DNA of 64,000 bases from Eustoma russellianum (taxonomy: Eukaryota; Streptophyta; Magnoliopsida; Gentianales; Gentianaceae): contig AP025065.1 of assembly GCA_036186865.1 (NCBI GenBank), positions 3,689,264-3,753,263 on the forward strand, written 5' to 3'. This document shows positions 1 through 10,625 of this stretch, one piece after another. A program made the translations under genes and the position numbers. Position 1 is the first letter of the stretch. The number at the start of each line of letters is the position of its first letter. The notes below the pieces were generated by a model. The model was given only the letters and a program-made list of their open reading frames with translations, was not told the origin of the DNA and searched no databases.

Positions 1-117
1 CACTCATTCAAGAGTTCAACCACTAATCAAATAGCCTCAGCAGGGCTGGAAATGCCGAGCTGGACTTGGTGAATAATTGAAACAGGTATCCCCAGAAGAC
101 CTCGGATGGCCCAAGGC

Positions 118-379
118 AGGCCCCTTAAAGGATTAAAATAGTGAATAGGTTTCGCAGTTCCCCCGACGAAAGGGTGAAGAGGTGAAACATGACAGTGTAC
201 ATGAACCTCATAAAAACCTAGCAGCACTAGGAGATATCGCACCCTCATTAGGTTCGAGGGACACTCCCCTTAAAGGATTAAAATGGTGAACAAGTTTCAC
301 AATTCCCCCGACGAAGGGATGAAGAGGTGAAACATGACAGTGTACATCAACCTCATAAAAACCAGCAGGACTAAGAACA
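118..379. repeat. Two-copy tandem repeat, about 147-bp period
   Basis: A block of about 115 bp beginning ccccttaaaggattaaaat and containing cccccgacgaa, gtgaaacatgacagtgtac and cctcataaaaacc occurs at about 118-235 and again at about 265-379 with few mismatches. Such repeats are usual in the spacer between pol and the 3' LTR of Tat-type elements. Confidence 0.8.
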
Positions 380-972
380 TCGTGCTTTATTAAGTGCGCA
401 AGTGCACAACCTCGGACAAAACCGATGTTAAATTAAATAAGAAAAGACATAAAGTCTATTTAAGCTCGATAGTGCCGATATTAGGGATTGAAAACCTCTG
501 AAGTAATAAAACTTGTGCAATTTACTCTGGCAGAGCGGAGAGGGAGAATCATCCCATAACTTTCCGCTCTGTGTGACTGCAACGGCAACCTTTCTTTTAT
601 TTAGAGGCTAGCCCAGCCTAGCGAAATGACAGGTTTATTCTAACTTAAGTTTGTATACTTTGTTTCATTTTGTTAAGACTTTATATGCAGTATAAGTAGT
701 CTACCAGTTGTAGAGCAGATCTCTGATCCCGGCAACACCGAGATTGAGAACTCAATCTTGGGAATATTGCTTGGCCAGAAAAGTTTTGTATGGAAGATCA
801 TAACAAAGAATATTCTGAAGAATAAAAAGTATGAAGAGATGAACAGTTAGAAATTTTCATTTAAACATTCAGAAAGTACAGAACTACTCAGCTCAGGCCA
901 GCCCAATCATAAAGGGAATCTACATCTACTATTCGGTTTCCTCATATCAGCTCCACTTTTGAACTACTCAAA

Positions 973-3261
973 CTACGTCTCAAAGTCCAGCTCTGCAGTG
1001 GAATTGTAGAGTTGAGTGAGCTGAGGATCCTCTTTGTCCAGCTGGAGGCAAACCTCCGAGTAGATGTCAATTGCCTTTGTTTGGCCCAGTTGCATGACAG
1101 ATCCCTGCGGGAGTATCATGTTCTCTTCAAAGCACTCAGACCGCTTGAAGTTAGCTACTGCTTCAGACTTTGCCTCGGCGAGTTGCTGAGAAAGTTGGGC
1201 TAACTGCTGTTCTACGTCTTTTTCTCGCTTCAGCCCAACCTCTCGATCCTTCTGAAGAGACTCCATTTGTGATAATGCCCGAGTCGATGAAAACTCCAAG
1301 TCTGTCACTTTGTCTTCTAGTTCATCTACCTTGGAGTTGGAGGTTGCCCACTTTACGTCTACCTCCTCCTTCCCCTCTCGACTACAGGAATTCTCTGACT
1401 TCAGGGCTTCTATCTCTTTGGCCTTCTCGGCACTGAGCCGAGTGGCATATTCCAGCCCTTGACTTGGGCCTTAAGGGTTGCACTCAGTTTTGTCCCTCGG
1501 GAGAAGATCTCCAGCTCTTGTGCACAGACCTGTTCGGCAAAAGTCAGAAAGCCACTAAGTTTGCTATACAACACAGAAATGTATTGTAAACTAAACCACT
1601 CACCAGTGCAAGGTTGCTGTCATACATGTTGGCCAGTTCCTACCAGGTCAGAGCACTGAACTTTTGACAATCAGCCGGCAAGACCGTCAAGTCGTTTAGC
1701 CTTTGAGCCACAGCAGGATCTTCTAGCGAGTTTGATTCCAAAAACTCACCAAGAATCAGTTTCGGCGCCTTTGACGGCCGAGATGAGGCCACTTTGGTTG
1801 GCCTAGTGGAGCTGCTTCGTTGCCTCTTCCTTGGTCGCAAGCCCGAGCCTGTGGCCGTCTCCACTGATTGCTGTGGCTAAGCAAAAGGCCAGAATCTAAA
1901 GAAGAGCCTCATCAACAACATCCCCTACTTCCAAGGTTGGAAACATTACCAAAGCATCAAAGGATGAGCTTTGCCATAAAAACTTGCTCACAGAAAGTTA
2001 GAAACAGTGAAGTTTAAGTGCCAGGCTCTGCAGACTCATATGTAACTGGATCAAGCTGATCGGAGCATCTTCCGCAGGAGGGATTTCAGCAAGAACCCGG
2101 GTCTTTTGTGGGTTCGACCATTGGACTTTGAGATTTTTTATGAGCTGCAACCTCTGCAACTCGGGCAACAAACTTGCTACCTCAAGGAGCCATTGCACCT
2201 GCATGAATATCAAAACCTTTAACGGACGAAGAGTAGACGAGCCCAAAAGTTTCAAATAAGCGAAGACCTACCTCTGACTATCTCTAGACTCGCTGGTTCA
2301 AGTGCTTGAAAGTTGGGACCAGAGGCCAAATGGCCCAGGTCGGCCGCCTCCAAGGCTGATCTATCCACCTTGTGCCACTCAATGACCACGGGCAGACTCT
2401 GCATCCTAGCTGCTTCGTCAAAAAATTCTTGGCTCGGCTTCAGATTATCTGCCTTGCCAGACTTTCAGAGATCCCACTGGGGCGACCCCTCACTTCTAAT
2501 ATAAAAGAATCTACGCTTCAAATTTTTGGTAAAGGTTGGGATTTTGGTGGCAAAATTAAACTCACTACTGGGAGCTCGTTTGCTAAAAGCATACCAACTA
2601 TCAGAGGTTCTACACGTGAACAAACCTCTAAATACTATGAGATCAAACATGGACTCAACTACCCTCAAGAAAAAAAAGCAAATTATAATCTTCAGATCAT
2701 TGGGATTTATCTGGGGCATCCTGAGATTATAGGACCAAAGAATTCGAGTTAAAGGTTCAGGAACTAGCACGCTGAACCCAGATTTAAAATACTCCTCATA
2801 GATAGCCTCATAACCAGCTGTAGAGTCAAAAGCTCTCTGACCAGGAAGAGGCAAAAGAGGATTGAAGAAATTTTGGTCTATCACATACACTTCACATATG
2901 CAAGCTAACTTGGCAGCCGTTAAAGTGCAAGAAGATCCCTGCACTTGAGCAGACGGAGGTCCCCTATGGATTACCCCGTCCTTAAAGATGGAACCCCTAC
3001 AAAGAAGGAGGATTTGCAATTGCCAGAGCAAGGGCAGCAGTTGCCTGCTCCGGCGAAGAATCAATCATAGTGAGAATGCCGCTAGGCCCAACGTCCTTGC
3101 TGGGCCTAGGGGGCCCTCGGCTGCCTTACACAACCTTATTAACGGACGGTCCTCACTGGAGACCGTCCTCTTCGACAAGGAGGAAGATTATAGTTTTCTC
3201 CATCACCGTCGGCGTGAGATGCAGCCTCAGAGACATTTTGGGAATTAGACAAAGAAGCCAT
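973..3261 (-). pseudogene. Antisense accessory ORF, Transposase_28 (PF04195)-like protein, broken
   Basis: Read right to left, a likely ATG at 3261-3259 opens a short Ser/Ala-rich start that meets a stop near 3138. Coding resumes in the frame spanning 3064-2465, where the conserved part reads GYEAIYEEYFKSGFSVLVPEP, then ILWSYNLRMPQINPNDLK, then WYAFSKRAPSSEF and a terminal RRFFYIRS block. This is the pattern of the plant 'putative gypsy type transposon' domain (PF04195). Further pieces follow: a basic Arg/Lys/Ser-rich segment at 1864-1640 resembling a nuclear-localisation stretch, and a Gln/Glu/Leu-rich likely coiled coil at 1308-973. The frame changes could be introns or frameshifts; I cannot tell which. 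It lies opposite to the LTR/polypurine orientation, so it is antisense to its element. The biochemical function is unknown. Confidence 0.6.
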
Positions 3262-3676
3262 GGTAAAAGAAAGAGAGACTCACAAGTTGTAAGGAAGAAG
3301 GAGAACGCCTAAGCAGAGAGGCAAGAAAGCTGCTAAAGAAGGAAGAAGACGACCGAAATTGAGAAAACAAGACAACAAAAAATGGCAGGGAGCACAGTGA
3401 AGGTGGTAGACAACGAAATGAATTTGAAAAGCCGCCGGACAACCTTCATTTAAGCCCCATTATTTGGTTCCAAGAAACTTTAAGTAGAACCCACCATCGA
3501 ATCCCTCAACCGACGAGTAGAAATAATGGTTGCCACCTCGCTACCTGCACCAGTGCCCACTTTTCATTAATTACCTGAAATTTCTCAATCAGAAACAGAC
3601 ACGCCATCAGTGGAGTAGAACTTGAGTAGTCTTAACAGATTAGCCTACTCTCGTTGGTCGGCTCGGCCAAACAAAT

Positions 3677-3688
3677 CTGGAGGGAGAT
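3677..3688 (+). other. Polypurine tract of the Tat-like element
   Basis: The sequence ctggagggagat sits directly before the LTR start tgatgagacc, the expected site for plus-strand priming next to a 3' LTR. Confidence 0.55.
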
Positions 3689-4449
3689 TGATGAGACCAA
3701 AACCTAGCTGTTGAACACGACAAGAGACATCCATGTTAGTCAGCAACGGCTAACGTAAGTTAACCTCGGCTAATGCACTTTTACCTAATGAATGACCAGC
3801 TAGAACTACAAGTTCAAGGTCCTCACAGGAGTTAAGCTCTATCGGCTTTGAGCTCGGCTTCGGCCTTACAAGGTCAGCTCAGCCACAGTTCACCCATCTC
3901 AGTTCGGCATAGCAATAGGCCAACACCTCTGCTAAGATTTACCCCTCAGCAAGGTCGGCTATTGAGCTCGGCCAGGTGGAACAAGATTTTTACCGAGCAA
4001 CCTTGGGCCCATCTTGGACACCTCAGTGGGCTCCTGCCAGGTGAAAAATGGGACACAGCGTAGCAACATCAGATGCCACATGGCCAACATGCGGAGGCAT
4101 TCATCACCACTGCTGGCCTAACACGTGTCGCAAGCTCAGCAACAACCACATGCGTTGGCCTATCCAGATGCATAAAAACAATTGAAGAGGAGAGAGAAGA
4201 CAAGTTGAAATCAAATAAAGAAATTACACCATCTTCCCCATCGTAAAAGGAGGAAAGCCCAGGTTTTACCAGAGACGAAGTAAATTCTTCAAACATATAA
4301 ACTCATATCATGAATATGCCCAGAACTGATTGAGCGTCGGAGGGTTTTACCCGAGACCATAGCCCATGGGTCCTCTATCAGTGTTCTCTGCGCAGATCAG
4401 CCAAAGGGTCGTTACAATCAGGTTAACAGAGAGCTAACGGTGTTACATT
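3689..4449 (+). repeat. 3' LTR of the Tat-like element
   Basis: It starts TGATGAGACC after the polypurine tract and ends ...GTGTTACA. Inside are a TATA-like cataaaaac near 4170 and aataaag near 4218, followed by the gypsy-LTR phrase ttgagcgtcgga at about 4330. The 5' LTR is outside the window, so the ends cannot be proved by comparison. Confidence 0.55.
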
Positions 4450-5167
4450 TTCGGATCATCTCTGGTCTTTGGTGAAGATCCGACTTCATCACTAAGGAAG
4501 GCTGATGAGATGAAGTGGTTGGTGATGCGCAAGCAAGTCCTTTTGGTTGGTGATGCGCAAGCAAGTCCTTTTGCTTATTCAGAGCCTTCTGAGGAGGAGC
4601 GCCACACACTTGGTGATGATATTTCGGCTGTTGAAACTTCGCTTCAATCTGTGGATACTCAGCTCCATCTCAAGATTCTTCGTAATCAGATTCAGGTCTA
4701 CATTCAACATCTTCATCATTCTACTTAGTTGTCTTTGGCATTACATGACAGAAAGGGGGACATAACATAGGGAGAGCATGGTGTTCTATGTGCTCTATGT
4801 CCCATTTGTTTTTTCATTTCGCTGTGTCTGAGTGGAGACGCATGGAGAACACATGGTTTTTGATTTTATGATCATTGTGATTTCTTATGTTGTAATTATG
4901 TTGTGCCACTTAATACCAAAAGGAAAGAATGCTGAAGTATGGGTCACCTGTTGGCATTAGCGTCACAAGGTACTGTCATGTCGATTTGCATGACAAGGTA
5001 TTGTGTAATTTTTATAGCGACTTCATTGAATCCTTGGTAAGAGATATGCTTGCATGATTTTTTGGATACTATATTAGAGCGACGGAATTCATATGATTAA
5101 ATGAAGATTGAGTTGATTGCTTGAAAGGTTAACATATATACATCTTAATTAAAATTTCCAATTTTAT
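4450..5167. other. Unassigned sequence between the Tat-like LTR and element A
   Basis: An open stretch at 4510-4728 (+) reads into a Glu/Ser/Gln-rich segment without a recognisable domain, followed by a purine-rich agaaaggggga at about 4750. From about 4860 the sequence is AT-rich. It may be a relic of another retroelement. The last 80 bp (5090-5167) join element-free to 31006 once A is removed. Confidence 0.4.
4517..4572. repeat. 28-bp perfect tandem duplication
   Basis: The unit starting ggttggtgatgcgcaagc is present twice in direct succession (4517-4544 and 4545-4572) without a mismatch. Confidence 0.95.
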
Positions 5168-5172
5168 CTTAT

Positions 5173-5666
5173 TGTAAAAACATAAGTTCAGCCGAACTCA
5201 GGCGAACTGTGCTGAGCTTAACAGAATAACAGCCGTGCCTAAACAAGTATGAAGAATAAGCCACTAAGGTAAAAAAAAGTGCAGATCCGAGGTGAAAAGC
5301 AACATAGAAGTGTAGAGAAGTTCAGAGTCGAGGTGAAAAGCAGCATAGTAGTGCAGATGGCTGAGGTGAAGAAGAGCATGTAGATGGCTGAGGTGAAGAA
5401 GAGCAAAGATAAAAGACACAAGGGTGTAGAACTGACGTCACGAGGTGAAGACACTCTAAACAGGCTTAACAGTACATATGTTTGGTCGGAGCTGGTAACT
5501 AGCTGTTACCAACCTAAATTTGTACATACATAGCCATTTTAAATGTCACATCAAGTAGCTATTAGTAAAATAAAGCCGTTGGAGGCATGTAACAACTCAT
5601 ATAAAAAGAGAAACACCACTGTACATATTTGATTGAATTAATTTTTAAATTCCTTCAATCTCGACA
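5173..5666 (+). repeat. Element A 5' LTR
   Basis: It starts TGTAAAAACA and ends TCTCGACA. It matches the divided 3' LTR over the stretches tgagcttaa, aagataaaagaca, ctggtaactag, gtaacaac and the terminal ccttcaatctcga. A TATA-like tataaaaag lies at about 5601. Confidence 0.8.
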
Positions 5667-5678
5667 TGTTATCAATGC
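5667..5678 (+). other. Element A primer-binding site, degenerate
   Basis: The sequence tgttatcaatgc directly follows the LTR and matches 9 of 12 bases of the initiator-tRNA-Met complement TGGTATCAGAGC. Confidence 0.6.
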
Positions 5679-5747
5679 AAAACTAATTCCTTTGTTCATA
5701 ATTAACTACATTCTACCTTCTTCTTCCTACTTGAATTATTTTTTCAA

Positions 5748-8700
5748 ATGGCTACTTCTTTCAGTCCAGCTGAATATAATGAGGCTACCTCTACATTTGA
5801 GCAAGCATCAGGAGTAGTTCGTGGTCCACAAATATATGATAACTCTTCCATTGTCATCACCAGCCACAAATTAAACGAAGATAATTACCTCACCAGCCAC
5901 AAATTAAACGAAGATAATTACCTTTGTAGCAGGTAAAGACAAGGAAGATTACTTACATGGAACATTTATTGTTCCTACATAAACTAATGCGAATTATCGA
6001 CTGTGGAAGTCAGAAAATAGCATGATAATGTCATGGATGATACACTTGATGCAACCCAACATCTCAAATGATTTCATGATGTATAATGTTGTAGCAGAAA
6101 TCTAAACTGTAGTAAATGAGATGTATTCCAAACTTGACAACATCTATGGACTTTGCAAAATTGAAGCCATCTTCATGAGCTTTTAAATAATGTAATCTTG
6201 CACAAAAACTATACCTTGTTGACCAAGGCATGATATTAAATAGATATGTTTGAGACACATCAGTGTCCTTGTATCGTTGATTTTAGTCTTTATAAGGAAA
6301 TTACTGAGTGAAAATGAGTATCTCACTTACTTACTAAATTAAACGCAGAATTTGATAGTGCATGAAGTAACTTTGCTGAGATCAAACACAAAGAAAGTCG
6401 CACGAAGGTCATGATGGTAGTAAGCCCAAGTGCAGAGACTTCTATCTTACTCAGCTAGTAACCAGCAGAAGCTTCAAGCTTAGCTGTTAAACGACATTAC
6501 ACTCCTAGAGGGAGTAAAGTTTGCAAATACTACAAGAAAGAAGGTCATACAGTTGATGACTCTTGGAGAATCCAATCCAAACTTACAGGAGAAGGTAAAC
6601 CGTCGCTAAAGCCAAACAGTGCTCCTTGGAGACCATATTCAAAACTCCTTACAGGAAAGAATGTCACACATCAGGTCAACAACTCAGTGCAGCTCAACAA
6701 AGTACAATGTATCCCCACATAGCTTAAATAACTGAAATAGATATCCCTACAGAAGATCAGATTGCATCACTGGTCGAACTACTGAGCAATCAAAGAAGCC
6801 GAGCTAAATCTAATCTAGCTACGATGGCAGGTTACATTCAGCCATGCTCAAATAGTTCGTGGATTGTATACTCAGGGGCTACATGGCACATTACAAGTAA
6901 TGGTAACCTTATGAACTCCTACTCCATTTTTTCAGTTCCTAATAAAGTAAAAATAACTAATGGTACTTCCTTAGATGTTATCGTAATAGGCCTTGCTATC
7001 ATAGATGATAAGATCTTGCTAAAATGTCTTGTATGTAACTAACTTTAGCTTCAGTCTATTATCAGTAGAAAAACTAACTAGGGACATTAATTACATAGCT
7101 TGCTTCTCATCCCTGAAACGTTACTTTCAAGAAAACAAAAAGAAGAGGATGATTGACAGTGCTAAGATATAGTGGGTTTGTTCTTACTAGAATATAATAA
7201 TAGATCCTTAATAAGCCCAACGGGGCAGCCGATAATCAGGAAACAATTAGTACAATGGAGTACCTCAGAAAATCTTGTAGAGCTGATATTTGTTATGGCA
7301 TAACAAACTGGGTGATCCCAAATTTGTATACTTTAAACGTTTATGCAAAAATTGTTTAGCACTATTGATCTTAAAGGTATTACGTATGAAAATTGTCAAT
7401 TAGCTAAACATACAAAACAAAGTTACCCTGCTAAAGTGTACAATTCATCTGTACCCTTTAATCTTGTTCACTCTGATATTTGGAGACCATCGAGAACAAC
7501 TAATTTCAATGGTGCATGATGGTTTATAATCTTTGTAGATGATAACACAAAGGTAACATGGGTCTATATGCTATATAGTAAAACTGACGTTAATGTTCAT
7601 GAGATACTTTACATTTATTAAAATCAGTTTGGCTGCACTATTAAAACATTGGGGTTGGATAATGAGATGGAATACTTAGATGATGCAGTCCAAAAATTTA
7701 TGCATGAAAATGGTATATATCATTAGACCTCCTGTACTTATAGCCCACAATAGAATGGTGTCGCTGAATGGAAGAATAGACACTTATTTGAAGTAACAAA
7801 AACTATTATGTTTACAATGAGCATACCTAAATAATACGAGTGAGAAGTCTTACTAACAGCCATATACTTAATAAATAAAATGCCGTCTAGAACTCTATCA
7901 TTTAAAACTTACAGAGAGATGCTTCTCAGCTATGTTCCATACACCAAACTGCTCTCAGAATTGCCATTTAATATGTTTGGATGTATCACATATGTACACG
8001 TAGAACCGTCCTGAGGATAAATTATATTCAAGATCAGTTAAATGCAAATTCTTAGGATACTCTGGATCACAAAAAGGTTATAAGTGTCATTGCCTAAGTA
8101 ATAGAAGATGTTTCTCACTGCAAATTCAGCCGAGCATAATACTGCAGCTCGGTAACTTGGTAGCACATCTCGTCACATCATGTTCTCAGCCCAGAACTAA
8201 TGGAGCACCTGAATACACAAATCAAAACACAACCCACGTCAGGAGAAGTATATTTATTAGAAGAAACCCATACTGAATATGAAACTGAACCTCAAATAAA
8301 TGATAGAACAATAGCATTGATAAAATAGTCAAGAGAATGCACTAAAAATCCTAATTGTACTAAATATTCAATAGAAGACTTCCGATCATATAATAGTTTG
8401 AATCCTAACTTTAAACATTTATATGTTCACTTCATAATAAAGTGATACCTAACAATATACAAGAACCTTAAGCTGACCTAACTGGAAGAATGCAAGTATG
8501 AAGAAATTGATGCCTTAGAAAAAATAATCAACCTTGGGAGATAATACCCAAGTCTAGCACTATGAAACTTATTAGATGTAGATGGGTTTTTACAATTACG
8601 TATAACAAAGATGGAACTATTAATAAATACAAAGCTAGATTAGTAGTAAAGGAATTCGCTCGAACTTACAGTATTGATTATGCAGAATTCTTTCCTCTGA

Positions 8701-9490
8701 TTGCCAAACTTAATACCATTAGATCTATGTTCTCTATAGCAGTTAATCTAGATTCAGAATTATATAAGTTGGACATTAAAAATGCATTCCTAAATGGAGA
8801 TTTATTAGGAAAAGTTTATATGTGAATACCTTGAGGATTCAGTGACGTAACAAGCACGAATAAGGTATGTAGGTTAAAAAATCATTATATGGACTAAAGC
8901 AATCACCGAAAGCATGTTTTAAAAATTCACTAAAACGATTAAAGATCATATGTTTATTCAAAGTCATAGCGGTCATACACCATTCACCAAGGCATCACCT
9001 ATGGGGGAGATTAATATTCTAATGGTATATGTAGAAGATATGATAATAACCAGAAATGATAATCTTTAGATAAAGAATATTAAGATGCATATCAAAACAA
9101 TTCAAAATGAAAGATCTAAGAAAAAAAGATATTTCTTAGGAATGGAGATAGATAGAAACAAAAATCAATGTATATACCACAAAGAAATTACATATTAGAT
9201 CTTCTAAGAGAACTGGTATGCTCGAATGCAAGACATCAAACGCTCCTGCAGAACCTGGACATAAGCCAATAGATTAATGTGATACTGTAACCACGAATAA
9301 ACTTAGTTATGAGAAACTGATTAGAAAGTTAATAGTTCAGCACGACGAGTCGAAGAATGTTAAAGTAGATAGATATTTTATATGAGAAAAAATTAAAAGG
9401 CGAGAGATCATCGTGGATCATATTTCAAGTAAACATCAAGTCGCTGATACCTCAATAAAACCAGTTTCAACAAATCATCAAAGCTTCGTT
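5748..9490 (+). pseudogene. Element A gag-pol polyprotein, heavily decayed copia
   Basis: Gag starts at 5748 and shows the copia-gag phrase ITSHKLNEDNYL. A degenerate zinc knuckle near 6520 (CKYYKKEGHTVDDSW) has lost its second cysteine. The protease at about 6855 reads WIVYSGATWHI: the catalytic Asp of the usual DSG triad is Tyr. The integrase region at 7440-7920 shows FVDDNTK, LGLDNEME and NGVAEWKNR, interrupted by stops. The reverse transcriptase at 8562-8825 reads RCRWVFTITYNKDGT, YKARLVVKEFAR and LDIKNAFLNGDL. RNase H remnants run to about 9490 and end in LEGEC just before the LTR. It cannot encode working enzymes. Confidence 0.85.
5858..5923 (+). repeat. 33-bp in-frame tandem duplication inside element A gag
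   Basis: Two perfect adjacent copies (5858-5890, 5891-5923) double the 11-residue segment TSHKLNEDNYL at the start of the gag core, keeping the frame for a few codons until a stop. Confidence 0.95.
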
Positions 9491-9510
9491 GTATAACTAT
9501 ATAAAACTAA

Positions 9511-9523
9511 GCTTGAGGGGGAG
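9511..9523 (+). other. Element A polypurine tract
   Basis: The sequence gcttgagggggag immediately precedes the 3' LTR start tgcggaaat, the standard arrangement. Confidence 0.75.
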
Positions 9524-9694
9524 TGCGGAAATATAGCTCAGCTGATCTATGTTGAGCTTAATAGAGTAACGACCGTGCTGGGAAAGTATGAAGAAAAAGC
9601 CATCGAGGTAAAGAAGTGAAGAGCAAAGGTGAAGAATAGCACGGAACTATAGATGGCCGAGGTAAAGAAAAGCCATTGAGAAGAGCCAAGATGA
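9524..9694 (+). repeat. Element A 3' LTR, first part
   Basis: It is homologous to the first part of the 5' LTR (tgagcttaa, agtatgaaga, repeated agccatngag blocks) and stops abruptly at 9694, where element B begins with TGTTAGG. The last five bases, gatga, are B's target site. Confidence 0.85.
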
Positions 9695-10625
9695 TGTTAG
9701 GTCCGAAACACTCTCTCGAGGGAGGATGAATAGTGTGTTTGACACTTTTGTGGAATTTTCTTGTTTGGCTCAACTCAAATGAAATTCAAAATCAAAGCAA
9801 GAATGGGAGGTGAGAAACAATGAATGAGTACACCGGATAGAGTGGTTCGAATCGTAAATGATTCTACTCCACTACCACTTTGTTGTCAAAGTGGATTTTC
9901 AACAACTACTCTTCTTATTGGAGATAATAAAACAACCACAACAACACTTACACTAACACCTTAGTGTCAGTAACAACAACAGCAACTTCTTGCACAAAAT
10001 ACACTTGTGCTATCAACTATACAACTACAGCTCTTGCAAGAACAACTTCTTGCTACCTCACAACTTCAACAAAGTTCCCTCAAGAACTTTCTCACAGTAG
10101 GTTGAAGGAAATAGTAATGTTCACACTTTCTCACTAGTCTAAACACAAGCAAGAGATCAAATATTTATGGTTCCTCTTGTGTTAGACTCTCTATCTCTCA
10201 ATATACAAACAATGTAGAACAAAGAAAAGCTTAACAAGCTTTAAGAACTTTTACAAATATGAGAGAAGTATATTACAATGAATGATGAAGCTTGATGATG
10301 GTGAAAGTGTGTTTTTGCCTCATGCAAGCTTCTCCCATTTATAGATGAAGTTCACCATGTTTTTGAGGCTTCCACCATGTCTTCGACTACACCAAATGTC
10401 AAGATAATGTCCAAATAGTCTTTAGCCACCCTATGAAGTGATTTGATTCTCAATAGCTAACCTAGAATTGCTTAGACATGGATACAATAGTCAAGGAAGC
10501 ATGTAGTATGCTGGAGTAAAGTCTTCAAGAAATTTGAGCAAGATTGGATAGAAAAAATACCATAAATCTCCCTTGGATTTTGTTCCAACGTTCATAAAAA
10601 TTTGAATTATGGGGGACATCGATCG
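9695..10625 (-). repeat. Element B left (3') LTR, outer part
   Basis: It matches 29273-30180 nearly base for base (gaaacactct, gtgtttgacacttttg, caaccttcataaa-type blocks). It breaks off at 10625 after gacatcgatcg, where element C starts. It is non-coding. Confidence 0.9.

Larger units (their letters stand above)
1..4449 (+). mobile_element. 3' portion of a Ty3/gypsy element, Tat-like lineage (partial)
   Basis: A polypurine tract at about 3677-3688 is followed by an LTR running to about 4449, which orients the element on the + strand with its body running off the left edge. The LTR contains the phrase ttgagcgtcgga, common near the U5 end of plant gypsy LTRs. The spacer before the polypurine tract holds tandem repeats and an ORF in antisense. 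Tat-lineage elements (Ogre/Retand relatives) are known to carry extra ORFs, sometimes antisense, between pol and the 3' LTR. No pol domain falls inside the window, so the lineage call rests on architecture. The LTR end is uncertain: TTACA also occurs at about 4413. Confidence 0.6.

Noticed and set aside
3711..4449. Reading the first LTR on the - strand (TGTAACACC...GTTCAACA) as a 5' LTR for the - strand ORF
   Set aside because: The sequence next to 3711 matches only weakly to a primer-binding site, whereas a polypurine tract and the U5-type phrase ttgagcgtcgga fit the + strand. Not fully excluded.
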